Source of the DNA: DASRHT01 sp035650355
GTDB lineage: Bacteria > Chloroflexota > Ktedonobacteria > Ktedonobacterales > Ktedonobacteraceae
Direction: 5' to 3'
DNA: 64,000 nucleotides
Assembly: GCA_035650355.1 (NCBI GenBank)
Contig: DASRHT010000058.1
Coordinates: 46,954 to 110,953, forward strand
The position numbers were made by a program, and so were the translations under genes. Positions 9,112 to 16,745 of the stretch are shown in pieces (the stretch's first letter is position 1; each line of letters begins with the position of its first letter). The notes beneath the pieces are model-generated. The model was not told the DNA's origin, ran no database searches, and saw only the letters and a program-made list of their open reading frames with translations.

Positions 9112-9675
9112 ATGAATATTGTTCATTACATTTTAGATATTTACTTTTCTGCTGTACTTGGCATAGCAGGAATTTCTAAAATTGATGGTCCTCAAGCCTT
9201 TATTATTTCTCTTCGGAGGCACTACCTACTGCCTGAAAAAAGTGTCAGCTTTATAGGAATTTGTTTTCCATGGATTGAGATTTGTTTATCTGTTTTGCTT
9301 TTAGCTGCAACAGGAACAATCAAATTAATAGTTACGATCTGCGTGCTTATTTGTTTTGTTTTATTCTCCTACTTTAATGTTGCGACTCGGTTTAAGCACC
9401 GTTCGACTTCTGACTGTGGTTGTTTTGGAAAAGCCTTACAAAGGCGAGGGATGAACACAAATGGAATTACATCACTTATACAATTGGTCCTCGCTTTTCT
9501 ACTGACTATAACGGCTTTACAGTCAGATACTTTATCCTGGATTTATTACCTCACTAGTTCAGTCCTGTTTGTAGGTACGTATGTCTGGCTTTTATGGAGA
9601 ACATGGTGCCGGTATAGACGCTTGAATGCCGTACGCTCTCAGGCACTTTCTCCGCTTGCTGCAAAGGAGGGATAG
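9112..9675 (+). CDS. MauE/DoxX-like membrane protein
   Basis: 187 residues with about five hydrophobic segments (near 5-22, 44-68, 70-90, 120-137 and 143-162). A conserved-looking DCGCFG motif (Cys102, Cys104) sits between segments three and four, typical of the MauE branch of the DoxX/MauE membrane superfamily. MauE is needed for disulfide formation in the methylamine dehydrogenase light chain. Start chosen for AAAGAGGT seven bases upstream. Two cassettes encoding Cys-rich Tat-exported mini-proteins follow on the same strand, which makes a thiol/disulfide role in their folding plausible (inference). No dehydrogenase subunits are nearby. Confidence 0.75.
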   Translation: MNIVHYILDIYFSAVLGIAGISKIDGPQAFIISLRRHYLLPEKSVSFIGICFPWIEICLSVLLLAATGTIKLIVTICVLICFVLFSYFNVATRFKHRSTSDCGCFGKALQRRGMNTNGITSLIQLVLAFLLTITALQSDTLSWIYYLTSSVLFVGTYVWLLWRTWCRYRRLNAVRSQALSPLAAKEG

Positions 9676-9706
9676 AAACTGTAAAAAGTAAAACGACCCA
9701 GCTAAA

Positions 9707-9729
9707 TGCTGAGATCTATGTTCTCAGCA
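9707..9729 (+). promoter_or_regulatory. Hairpin in the leader of the first Tat/Cys cassette
   Basis: TGCTGAG (9707-9713) and CTCAGCA (9723-9729) form a perfect 7-bp stem with a 9-base loop in the 131-base gap between the MauE-like gene and the first mini-protein. No U-tract follows, so attenuation or mRNA processing is more likely than termination. Confidence 0.4.
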
Positions 9730-9806
9730 GAGGGCGTTCCAACAACAATCCTTAGTGGTAATTACTGCTCGGTAGCTTAGTCTAATCACGTTTAGGAGGT
9801 AAAAGG

Positions 9807-10091
9807 ATGTATAGAGAGATTTCAGATGTACTACGAGTTTCCCGTCGTCGTGTTATCAAACTGGGAGCAAGCTTGTTCGCTTTTGTTCCTGCTGCTGCGT
9901 ACCTGGCACAAGGTAATAATGCTTTTGCATATACTCCTTGTAGTTCGGTTATTTGCAACGTTGTTAATACAGTGTGTGCTAACTATGACTGTGAGGTCTC
10001 AAATCATTATTACGATATATATTACTGCCTTGATGCACAAACCGGGGCATTTTGTTACTCGTATTACGTAAATACAGGAGTTGAGTGTTAG
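9807..10091 (+). CDS. Tat-exported seven-cysteine mini-protein, copy 1
   Basis: 94 residues. The N-terminus carries a twin-arginine signal (SRRRVIKLG, residues 11-19), a hydrophobic stretch (ASLFAFVPAAAYLA) and a likely cleavage after AFA, leaving about 53 residues with seven Cys. TTAGGAGGT gives a strong ribosome site. The Cys pattern, and the endings YCLD, SYY and TGVEC, are shared with the paralogue at 10680, so the fold is constrained. An odd number of Cys suggests three disulfides plus one free or cofactor-binding thiol. I do not recognise the family. Tat use implies folding, and perhaps disulfide or cofactor insertion, before export. The next gene starts 38 bases downstream. Confidence 0.75.
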   Translation: MYREISDVLRVSRRRVIKLGASLFAFVPAAAYLAQGNNAFAYTPCSSVICNVVNTVCANYDCEVSNHYYDIYYCLDAQTGAFCYSYYVNTGVEC

Positions 10092-10129
10092 TCGGCATTA
10101 AGCATGCAAAGCTAAAAAGGAGGAGTAAA

Positions 10130-10459
10130 GTGAGCAAAGATTTTGTTGTCGAGAAGCACATTTGGAAGAACATTCCAGGGCAGACAGTACTAAAAGTCAT
10201 AGATGCAGCGCCTGGCGATTGGCCCAATCAAAAGGACCCGGCGGGGAATCCCTTACGAAATCCCGTTACCATTGCCGATTTGAAAAAACGTTTCAGCGGC
10301 ATACAAGGGCATCTTGTCAATCCTTATACCAACAATCAGGTTTTAGTTGATCTGAGTAATTGGTCTCATCTTGACGATTCGACATATTTGGGATTTGTCT
10401 GGGTATTCCAGCCAGATGTGCCTGTATCAAAAAATGATCCTCACTATCCTACCTCTTAA
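10130..10459 (+). CDS. Partner protein of the Tat/Cys cassette, copy 1 (unknown family)
   Basis: 109 residues starting at GTG 10130, behind AAGGAGGAG; an in-frame ATG/TTG start near 10085 would overlap the previous gene and has no ribosome site. No signal peptide or membrane segment, so it is probably cytoplasmic. It is homologous to the protein at 11077: both share a P-x-TI-x-[DE]-x-K block in the middle, and [LI]-x-x-WSHL-x-D-x-TYL followed by a WxF near the end. Function unknown. Consistent pairing with the Tat mini-protein suggests a chaperone, a modifying partner or an immunity-type protein, but nothing in the sequence decides this. Confidence 0.7.
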   Translation: MSKDFVVEKHIWKNIPGQTVLKVIDAAPGDWPNQKDPAGNPLRNPVTIADLKKRFSGIQGHLVNPYTNNQVLVDLSNWSHLDDSTYLGFVWVFQPDVPVSKNDPHYPTS

Positions 10460-10679
10460 TAGGGATAGAGAGATATTCAAGCTTTTCTCTCGTGCCTGAT
10501 AAGGTTTGTACTGATATGGTGAGCAAGCTGGTAGGACTCATGAGTGAAATCCGAAAAGGGAGCACATTTGGTAGCAGTTAGTATGTTGAAGCGGGGAAGC
10601 GTTACTACACGAATGAAGTAGCCTAAGCTAATGGTTATAGCAAGGCTTAACAACTTTAGTTTGAAGGAAGGAGCTTACA

Positions 10680-10985
10680 ATGGAAGAACAGGAACGGGCA
10701 CAAGAAATGAAAGGACTTTCTCGTCGCACAGTAGTCAAAGTCATAGGAGGTCTCTTCGCATTTATTCCGGCTATAAAGTACCTTGTTGATTCTCCTGTAA
10801 CGTTTGCCTATGTTCCCTGTGCCGATCCAAATCTTGTCACATGTAGCTGGCAATCCGTATGTGCTGATCCAACATGTAGAGGATTTACAACTATATGGAA
10901 TTTCGAGTACTGCATTGATACTCGTAATGGTCAAAATTGTCCTTCATATCAAAGTCCGCCTGTTGATACAGGAATACGATGTTAA
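10680..10985 (+). CDS. Tat-exported seven-cysteine mini-protein, copy 2
   Basis: 101 residues, paralogue of the protein at 9807. Twin-arginine signal LSRRTVVKV (residues 14-22), hydrophobic core GGLFAFIPAIKYLV, probable cleavage after TFA. The mature part has seven Cys in the same order (PC, TC, VC, TC, YC, NC, RC), and shares CAD-like, YC[IL]D, C-x-SY and DTGIRC-type elements with copy 1. AAGGAAGGAG precedes the ATG. A 220-base gap separates it from the first cassette; I see no clear terminator in that gap. The duplicated arrangement with its partner gene argues that the pair is the functional unit. Confidence 0.75.
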   Translation: MEEQERAQEMKGLSRRTVVKVIGGLFAFIPAIKYLVDSPVTFAYVPCADPNLVTCSWQSVCADPTCRGFTTIWNFEYCIDTRNGQNCPSYQSPPVDTGIRC

Positions 10986-11076
10986 ATCTATGATAAAATA
11001 CTCTTGTATGAATCAAAAACATACAGAGATAGATTTAGCACCATTCACGATAGCTTTTTACAAAGGAGGCATTGAA

Positions 11077-11427
11077 ATGCTGAAGAAGGAATTTACAGTC
11101 GGGGCTTCTAGCTTTGTCCATTCTCAAACTCAAAAAGAAATTCCGATCACCCTACGTATGATCGTGTACGATGTTGCCGCACAAGATTGGGTAGATAAAA
11201 TACATCCTCACACGGGAACGGTACCGCCGCGACCAATGACTATCGGTGAATTCAAGCAGCTCTGGGGCGGCAAACTTCAGGGACCTCTTTCACATCCACT
11301 GGGGAAAGGTCAACGTTTCCAGTTCGATATTACTCCCTGGTCGCATCTCCCTGATAATACCTACCTGAACATTGAATGGCCTTTCGAAGCTATTCACGCT
11401 GGGCATCTTCAACAAACGGGAAAGTAA
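11077..11427 (+). CDS. Partner protein of the Tat/Cys cassette, copy 2 (unknown family)
   Basis: 116 residues from ATG 11077, preceded by AAAGGAGG with an 8-base spacer. The same frame is open back to 10804, but that part overlaps the mini-protein gene in another frame and is not coding. Contains MIVYDVAAQDWVDKI, PMTIGEFKQLW, and FDITPWSHLPDNTYLNIEW, aligning with the copy 1 partner. Soluble, no signal peptide. A strong hairpin terminator lies 83 bases after the stop. Function not recognised. Confidence 0.72.
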   Translation: MLKKEFTVGASSFVHSQTQKEIPITLRMIVYDVAAQDWVDKIHPHTGTVPPRPMTIGEFKQLWGGKLQGPLSHPLGKGQRFQFDITPWSHLPDNTYLNIEWPFEAIHAGHLQQTGK

Positions 11428-11509
11428 TATACGCCTTATGGGCTGGTAGGTGGCTTTTCCCTGGCTATGCTAATGCCTGGCTTGAAAATAAGAAATATAG
11501 GTAAACTGG

Positions 11510-11554
11510 AATATCCAGCATTATGTGATGACCTATCACGTAATGCTGGATATT
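11510..11554 (+). terminator. Long-stem terminator after the Tat/Cys module
   Basis: AATATCCAGCATTATGTGAT (from 11510) pairs with TATCACGTAATGCTGGATATT-like sequence ending 11554; about 20 bp with one G-T pair, a short loop and an AT-rich tail (TTTATTAA). Confidence 0.75.
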
Positions 11555-11588
11555 TATTAAAGACCTGGTGGTTTTTCTGCCTACGGAA

Positions 11589-11626
11589 GTGTATGATGTT
11601 GCTGCAAAAGATTGGGTAGATTAAAT
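11589..11626 (+). pseudogene. Remnant of a third cassette partner gene
   Basis: This segment reads VYDVAAKDWVD then a stop, and matches 11164-11202 of the copy 2 partner gene with only a few base changes. No start, ribosome site or remaining gene body is present. It is best explained as the scrap of a third copy, left after deletion, just before the pcrA promoter. Confidence 0.65.
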
Positions 11627-11665
11627 ACTGCCAACAGCCCTCTCCCCTAACGGCCCCATCTGTGG

Positions 11666-11671
11666 TACAAT
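11666..11671 (+). promoter_or_regulatory. Candidate -10 box for pcrA
   Basis: TGTGGTACAAT: TACAAT preceded by TG one base away, 65-70 bases before the pcrA start. The -35 region is poor, as in extended -10 promoters. Confidence 0.4.
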
Positions 11672-11735
11672 AGCGTGGATTTCAGAAAAAATGTTAATTT
11701 TTTAAGCTATATACATGGCTGCTATATGACGGAGT

Positions 11736-14126
11736 GTGATGATGTTGGAACAGAGAGATTTACTGGCGGGCCTCAATGAGCCGCAACGCGAAGCTGTCAC
11801 CACTACACAGGGACCGGTGCTGATCCTGGCCGGACCGGGCAGCGGCAAAACTCGCGTCATCACACACCGCATCGCTTACCTCGTTCAGCATGAAGAGGTG
11901 TCTCCCTGGCATATCCTGGCCGTGACCTTTACCAATAAGGCCGCCAAAGAGATGCGCGAACGCCTGGAGAAACTGGTGGGCGTGAGCGAATCGAAAGAGA
12001 TGATGATCGGCACCTTCCATGCCATCTGTGCCCGTGTGCTACGCATCGAGGCCGACTCGCTCGCTCCCTGGGGGCTGACCCGCTCGTTTGTGATCCTCGA
12101 TACCGACGACCAGCTTACCCTGGTCAAGCAGGCGATTAGGGAGCTTAATCTGGACGAGAAGTTCTACAGGCCCGGCAATGTCCATGCCCAGATCTCGCGC
12201 GCCAAGAACGATATGCAGGGGCCGGACCAGATGGCCGAGCAGGCCCGCAAGCACAGCGAAGAGGTCGCGGCCCGCGTTTATAAAGTCTACCAGCGGCTGC
12301 TGAGGAAGAATAATAGCGTCGATTTTGATGATCTGCTGATGCTGACCGAGCATCTCTGGCGGTACGAACCGGAGATACTGCGGCGTTACCAGCGTAAATG
12401 GCAATATATCCACGTTGACGAGTTCCAGGATTGTAATCTGCCGCAATACAAGCTGGTCCGTTTGCTCGGTTACGGCACCGGCGATAGCCACGAGGGACGG
12501 GGCAATGTCTGCGTCGTGGGCGATGATGATCAGATGATTTATAGCTGGCGTGGGGCCAGCGCCGAGAATGTGTTGCGCTTTGAACGCGATTTTCCGCAGA
12601 CGCGGATTGTGATCCTCGACCAGAATTATCGCTCAACCCAGACCATCCTTGATGCTGCACAAAATATCGTGCGGCGCAACCGGATGCGTAAAGACAAAAA
12701 GCTCTGGACGGACCTGGGGGATGGTCCCAAAATCGTTGTGCATACGGCCTTCGACGAAGAGCGGGAAGGCTACTACGCCGCGCAAGAGATCCAGCTTTTG
12801 CGGGCCAGAGGCGAGATTGAGCATCTTGGCGATGTAGCTGTGATGTATCGCACCAACGCCCAATCGCGTGCAGTCGAGGAACAATTCTTGCGTGCTAATA
12901 TCCCTTACAAAGTGATTGGGAGCCGCAAGTTCTATGAGCGCAAAGAAATTAAAGACATGCTGGCCTATTTGCGCCTGCTTGCCAATCCCAATGATGATCT
13001 GAGCTTGCAGCGTATCATCAACGTGCCCAACCGCAAAATCGGCCCCAAGACCGTTAGCGAACTGCAACGTTGGGCGAGCCAGTTGCAGATCTCGCTCTAT
13101 GCGGCCATACAGCGCATCAGCGAACATCCCACGCTCGGCAAGGCCGCGAAGGCCGCGTTGACGAGCTTCGGCGAGTTGATGGCGGACCTGACCAGATCGG
13201 TGGAAGAATTGCCGCTGCCCGAGCTGGTGAATAGAGTCGCGGAACGCAGCGGCTATGGCCCGGAGCTGCGTGCCAATGGTGATGAGGAGCTGGACCGCTG
13301 GAATAACGTGCTGGAGTTGCGGCGCGTCGCCGAAGACTACGAAGAGATTGAAACTCCGGTCGCGCTCGAACTGTACCTGGAGAATGTCGCGCTAGTCGGA
13401 GGCGCCGATACCGCGCAGACGAGCGAAGATGGTACGCTGATCAAAGAGGAGAACAAGGATGCGGTCACTTTGATTACCTTGCATGCAGCCAAAGGCCTGG
13501 AGTTCCCCGCGGTCTTCATTATTGGCATGGATGAGGGATCATTGCCTCACGCGCGTTCTATCAGCCAGCCTGAGCAATTAGAGGAAGAACGGCGGCTGGT
13601 TTACGTTGGCATCACGCGCGCCATGCGTCATCTGTACCTTGTACGCGCGCGGCGACGCTCGTTTTTTGGCGAGTCGCAATATACGGAGCCTTCGCGCTTC
13701 CTTGATGATATTCCCGGTTCCCTGACCAGCCATAAAACGACCGGTCAGGGCAAGAAAGATACGTCCAGCTCAAAGAACCGCCGCAATGCCTGGGAGGACG
13801 ATTTCAATCAGGATATCTACGGCTCTCGCGAGGGCGGCAGAGTGTATGGACGCGGCATTCCGCAGAAAGAGAGCCCGTCGCGCGCGAGTTTTTCCTCACC
13901 GCCAAAGGCTTCCCCATCGCTGCCATCGGCGCCGAAGATAGAGCCAGCCAGGCCAAAGGGACAACAGTATAAACCAGGCGATAGAGTGCGTCATGATCTG
14001 TTTGGTGAGGGCATCATTCTGAAAAGCGAAATGGAGTCAGGAACCGAGTTTGTGGATGTGCTGTTCCAGGGTAAGCATGGCAAAAAAAGATTGAGTATGG
14101 ACTTCGCAAATTTAGAGAAATTGTAG
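11736..14126 (+). CDS. pcrA: UvrD/PcrA-type 3'-5' DNA helicase
   Basis: 796 residues, usual length for PcrA/UvrD. Superfamily 1 motifs run in order: Walker A AGPGSGKTR (near 32), TFTNKAAKEMRERL (Ia), DEFQDCN (II), VGDDDQMIYSWRGA (III), QNYRST (IV), HAAKGLEFPAVF (V) and YVGITRA (VI). After a charged low-complexity linker (about 670-740), the C-terminus YKPGDRVRHDLFGEGIIL is the RNA-polymerase-binding Tudor-like module of PcrA. It unwinds DNA in nucleotide excision repair, replication restart and transcription-coupled repair. The start begins GTG-ATG-ATG; 11739 or 11742 are equally possible behind GGAG. Confidence 0.95.
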   Translation: MMMLEQRDLLAGLNEPQREAVTTTQGPVLILAGPGSGKTRVITHRIAYLVQHEEVSPWHILAVTFTNKAAKEMRERLEKLVGVSESKEMMIGTFHAICARVLRIEADSLAPWGLTRSFVILDTDDQLTLVKQAIRELNLDEKFYRPGNVHAQISRAKNDMQGPDQMAEQARKHSEEVAARVYKVYQRLLRKNNSVDFDDLLMLTEHLWRYEPEILRRYQRKWQYIHVDEFQDCNLPQYKLVRLLGYGTGDSHEGRGNVCVVGDDDQMIYSWRGASAENVLRFERDFPQTRIVILDQNYRSTQTILDAAQNIVRRNRMRKDKKLWTDLGDGPKIVVHTAFDEEREGYYAAQEIQLLRARGEIEHLGDVAVMYRTNAQSRAVEEQFLRANIPYKVIGSRKFYERKEIKDMLAYLRLLANPNDDLSLQRIINVPNRKIGPKTVSELQRWASQLQISLYAAIQRISEHPTLGKAAKAALTSFGELMADLTRSVEELPLPELVNRVAERSGYGPELRANGDEELDRWNNVLELRRVAEDYEEIETPVALELYLENVALVGGADTAQTSEDGTLIKEENKDAVTLITLHAAKGLEFPAVFIIGMDEGSLPHARSISQPEQLEEERRLVYVGITRAMRHLYLVRARRRSFFGESQYTEPSRFLDDIPGSLTSHKTTGQGKKDTSSSKNRRNAWEDDFNQDIYGSREGGRVYGRGIPQKESPSRASFSSPPKASPSLPSAPKIEPARPKGQQYKPGDRVRHDLFGEGIILKSEMESGTEFVDVLFQGKHGKKRLSMDFANLEKL

Positions 14127-14172
14127 CAGGCTTTGTACATTTTCAACGCTTTCCAACTATATAACAACGCAT

Positions 14173-15384
14173 ATGCAGCACGAAAATCAATCTGTTCAGC
14201 AGGAAACACCATCGCTGCTCCGTGGGAATCGCGAACTGGCGATTCTTTACGAGATCGCCAGCTACCTCAACCATAAAGTGGACGTTCGGGAGGCGCTGCA
14301 AGAAGTGCTGGTCCGTGTGACCGAAATGCTGAACCTGCAAACGAGCTGGCTATGGCTGCTCTCAGAGCAGGGAACGCCTGTCCTGGCAGCCTCACAGGCA
14401 CTACCGCCCTATCTTGCCGATCATCCTGAGCGCATGACCGGCTCATGCCTCTGCCTGGATACCTTCCTTTGTGGCGATCTGGAGGGGGCTTCGAATGTCG
14501 ATGTCTTGCGTTGTAGCCGTCTAAAAAATGCCGAGCGCGACAGCGATCCCACAGCGCTGGGGCTGCGTTTCCATGCCAGCGTTCCCATCTATGCCGGAGA
14601 TACGCCGCTGGGCGTTCTGAATGTCGCCAGCAAGGATTGGCGCGAACTCCAGGAAAAAGAGCTGCAACTGCTCCACATTATCAGCGATCAGATCGGGCTG
14701 GCGATCCAGCGGGCGCGCCTCTCCGCCGACCATACGCAGGCCGCCGCCAGACTGGCGACCATCGAGGAACGCAACCGGCTGGCCCGCGAGATCCATGATA
14801 CGCTGGCTCAAGGCTTAGCCGCCATCACTTTGCAGCTCGAAACCGCCGACGCTCTCACCACGTCACATCCTCAACGGGCACAAGACGCCGTTCAGCGTGC
14901 GTTACGCCTGGCACGCAGCAACCTTGAAGAAGCGCGCCGCTCCGTCATGGATCTGCGAGCCGCCCCTTTACAAGGGCATACGCTGCCAGAAGCCCTGGCG
15001 ACTTTGATTGCCCGTGAATATCAACAGCCAGAATCGGGCCTGACCATCGAGTATAGCTATTATCCGACCCAGAGCTTTCCTACGTTGCCCGCACGCGTTG
15101 AAGTCGGACTCTACCGTATCGCGCAGGAGGCGCTCTCCAATGCCAGCAAGCATGCGGCGGCGCAACAGATTGAAATGACGTTGCAGGCGGAGGAGCAATG
15201 GGTGTGCCTGGTCGTGCAGGATGATGGGCAGGGCTTTGATCCCGCAAATGTGTCGCAACAAAGTAGCGCAGGACATTTTGGGCTGATCGGGATGGGAGAG
15301 CGGGTCAAGCTCCTGGGAGGCTCTATTCGCATTCAAAGTGAGCCGGGCGCCGGCACTTGCATTGATGTCTCAGTTCCCTATTAA
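14173..15384 (+). CDS. NarL-type sensor histidine kinase with GAF domain
   Basis: 403 residues, no membrane segment, so a cytoplasmic sensor. A GAF domain spans about 22-185. HisKA_3 carries the phospho-acceptor in AREIHDTLAQGL (His near 207). The HATPase domain has EALSNASKHA, VQDDGQGFDP and GHFGLIGMGERVKLLGG. The GAF contains a Cys set, GSCLCLDTFLC and CSRL (Cys92, 94, 100, 114), which could bind metal or an iron-sulfur centre as in redox-sensing kinases (inference). The response regulator follows after 46 bases, so the pair is an operon. Confidence 0.92.
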   Translation: MQHENQSVQQETPSLLRGNRELAILYEIASYLNHKVDVREALQEVLVRVTEMLNLQTSWLWLLSEQGTPVLAASQALPPYLADHPERMTGSCLCLDTFLCGDLEGASNVDVLRCSRLKNAERDSDPTALGLRFHASVPIYAGDTPLGVLNVASKDWRELQEKELQLLHIISDQIGLAIQRARLSADHTQAAARLATIEERNRLAREIHDTLAQGLAAITLQLETADALTTSHPQRAQDAVQRALRLARSNLEEARRSVMDLRAAPLQGHTLPEALATLIAREYQQPESGLTIEYSYYPTQSFPTLPARVEVGLYRIAQEALSNASKHAAAQQIEMTLQAEEQWVCLVVQDDGQGFDPANVSQQSSAGHFGLIGMGERVKLLGGSIRIQSEPGAGTCIDVSVPY

Positions 15385-15430
15385 TCAGTTGCCTGAAACA
15401 AGGTAAGGAAACGCAAAGAAAGGCGAAGCT

Positions 15431-16099
15431 ATGGTGCGCATCTTGCTCGCCGACGATCACCCGATTGTGCGTGAGGGTCTCCGCAACTTGTTGGAGACCC
15501 AGCCCGACTTCGAGGTGATCGCGGAATGTGCCAATGGTGAAGAAGCAGTCCGTAAGGTGACGCAGCTTCACCCGGATGTTCTCCTGCTCGATCTCGAAAT
15601 GCCGGTGATGGATGGCGTTGAGACCATTCGCCGTCTGCATCAACAGCCGGGCATGCCGCGCATTATCGTCTTTACGGCCTTCGATGATGATGAGCGCATT
15701 ATCCATGCCATCCAGGCTGGAGCGAATGGCTATCTGCTCAAGGATGCGCCACGGGAGGAGATCTTCAAGGCAATTCATGTTGCCATGAGCGGCGGCTCCC
15801 TGCTGCAACCGGTGGTGGCATCGAAATTATTGCACCACGTTGGTCAACAGCAGCAGAGGAATATACCCATCAGAGGGAGTATGCCCATGCAGGTAGAGGA
15901 GCTGACCGAGCGAGAGCTGGAAGTCTTGCGCCTGCTTGCACAGGGGATGCCCAACAAAGAAATTGCCACCCACCTTATTATCAGCGAACGCACCGCCAAA
16001 TTTCACGTCAGCTCCATCATGGGCAAGCTGGGCGCTACCAACCGGACAGAAGCGGTTTCTCTAGCTGTCCAGCGCGGCCTGATAACCCTGCACTCGTAA
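15431..16099 (+). CDS. NarL/FixJ-type response regulator
   Basis: 222 residues. The receiver domain (1-120) has DDHPIVREGL, phospho-acceptor in LLLDLEMPVMDGVE (Asp near 54), a TAFDDD segment and the Lys of LLKDAPREE. The LuxR helix-turn-helix (about 155-218) shows LTERELEVLRLLAQGMPNKEIA and ISERTAKFHVSSIMGKLG. It is the cognate partner of the preceding GAF kinase. Its targets are unknown. Confidence 0.94.
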   Translation: MVRILLADDHPIVREGLRNLLETQPDFEVIAECANGEEAVRKVTQLHPDVLLLDLEMPVMDGVETIRRLHQQPGMPRIIVFTAFDDDERIIHAIQAGANGYLLKDAPREEIFKAIHVAMSGGSLLQPVVASKLLHHVGQQQQRNIPIRGSMPMQVEELTERELEVLRLLAQGMPNKEIATHLIISERTAKFHVSSIMGKLGATNRTEAVSLAVQRGLITLHS

Positions 16100-16335
16100 T
16101 CTGCGTGATTCGCGTCGGCCCCGTCCCGCGCTTTTGCGATGCCGGTTGATATTGCCCCCGAAATGGTAAGACATTTAGGCTAATTTCTCCGCAAGAACGT
16201 GGAGCCGGAAATGATCTGATATACAATAACATAGATGTTAGCAGACACATCTATACATTGTGTGTAAAGATCAGCGTGTAGCCATGAGGCAATGACCGGA
16301 GGCTAGACACGCAGGCAAGTTTTTAGGAAGAACAG

Positions 16336-16662
16336 ATGATAAACCCGCGCTTATCCGCAGCCATCTACGTGCTTTTGCTCATCGGAGTACTATCGCTGAT
16401 AGGGATTAGCGCCGCGATGTGGATAGGCCCCGCAATAACGCATGGGACCGGTGTGGCGCACAACGATGGGCAGATTCTATCGATAGGCCCGAACATGGAT
16501 TTTGTCTTGCTCACGACCAAAGGACAGGTGCATTTTCAATGCAGTGGTCGCTGCCGGGGAGAACTGAAACATATGCAGCGCCATCGTGATGAAAAAGCGC
16601 ATACCGATGTCTATTACAGGCAGGACGCGAACAAGAATCTGATTGCAATAGACGTGGACTAA
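16336..16662 (+). CDS. Small membrane-anchored protein of unknown function
   Basis: 108 residues. One N-terminal membrane segment (about 9-30, YVLLLIGVLSLIGISAAMW) is followed by a small extracytoplasmic domain with HFQCSGRCRGEL (two Cys) and charged ends. AGGAAG lies before the ATG. Not recognised. It is a lone gene between the two-component pair and the redox operon; 236 upstream bases hold no evident gene. Confidence 0.65.
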   Translation: MINPRLSAAIYVLLLIGVLSLIGISAAMWIGPAITHGTGVAHNDGQILSIGPNMDFVLLTTKGQVHFQCSGRCRGELKHMQRHRDEKAHTDVYYRQDANKNLIAIDVD

Positions 16663-16745
16663 CTAACGTAACAGGAAGAACGCGTGTATCCAACGGCGTA
16701 AATCGTTCAGCATGCAACTATTCCATGTTGGTAGTAAGGAAGCAC

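Noticed and set aside
10804..11076. Upstream part of the frame containing the copy 2 partner
   Set aside because: Overlaps the Tat/Cys gene in another frame; the ribosome site points to ATG 11077.
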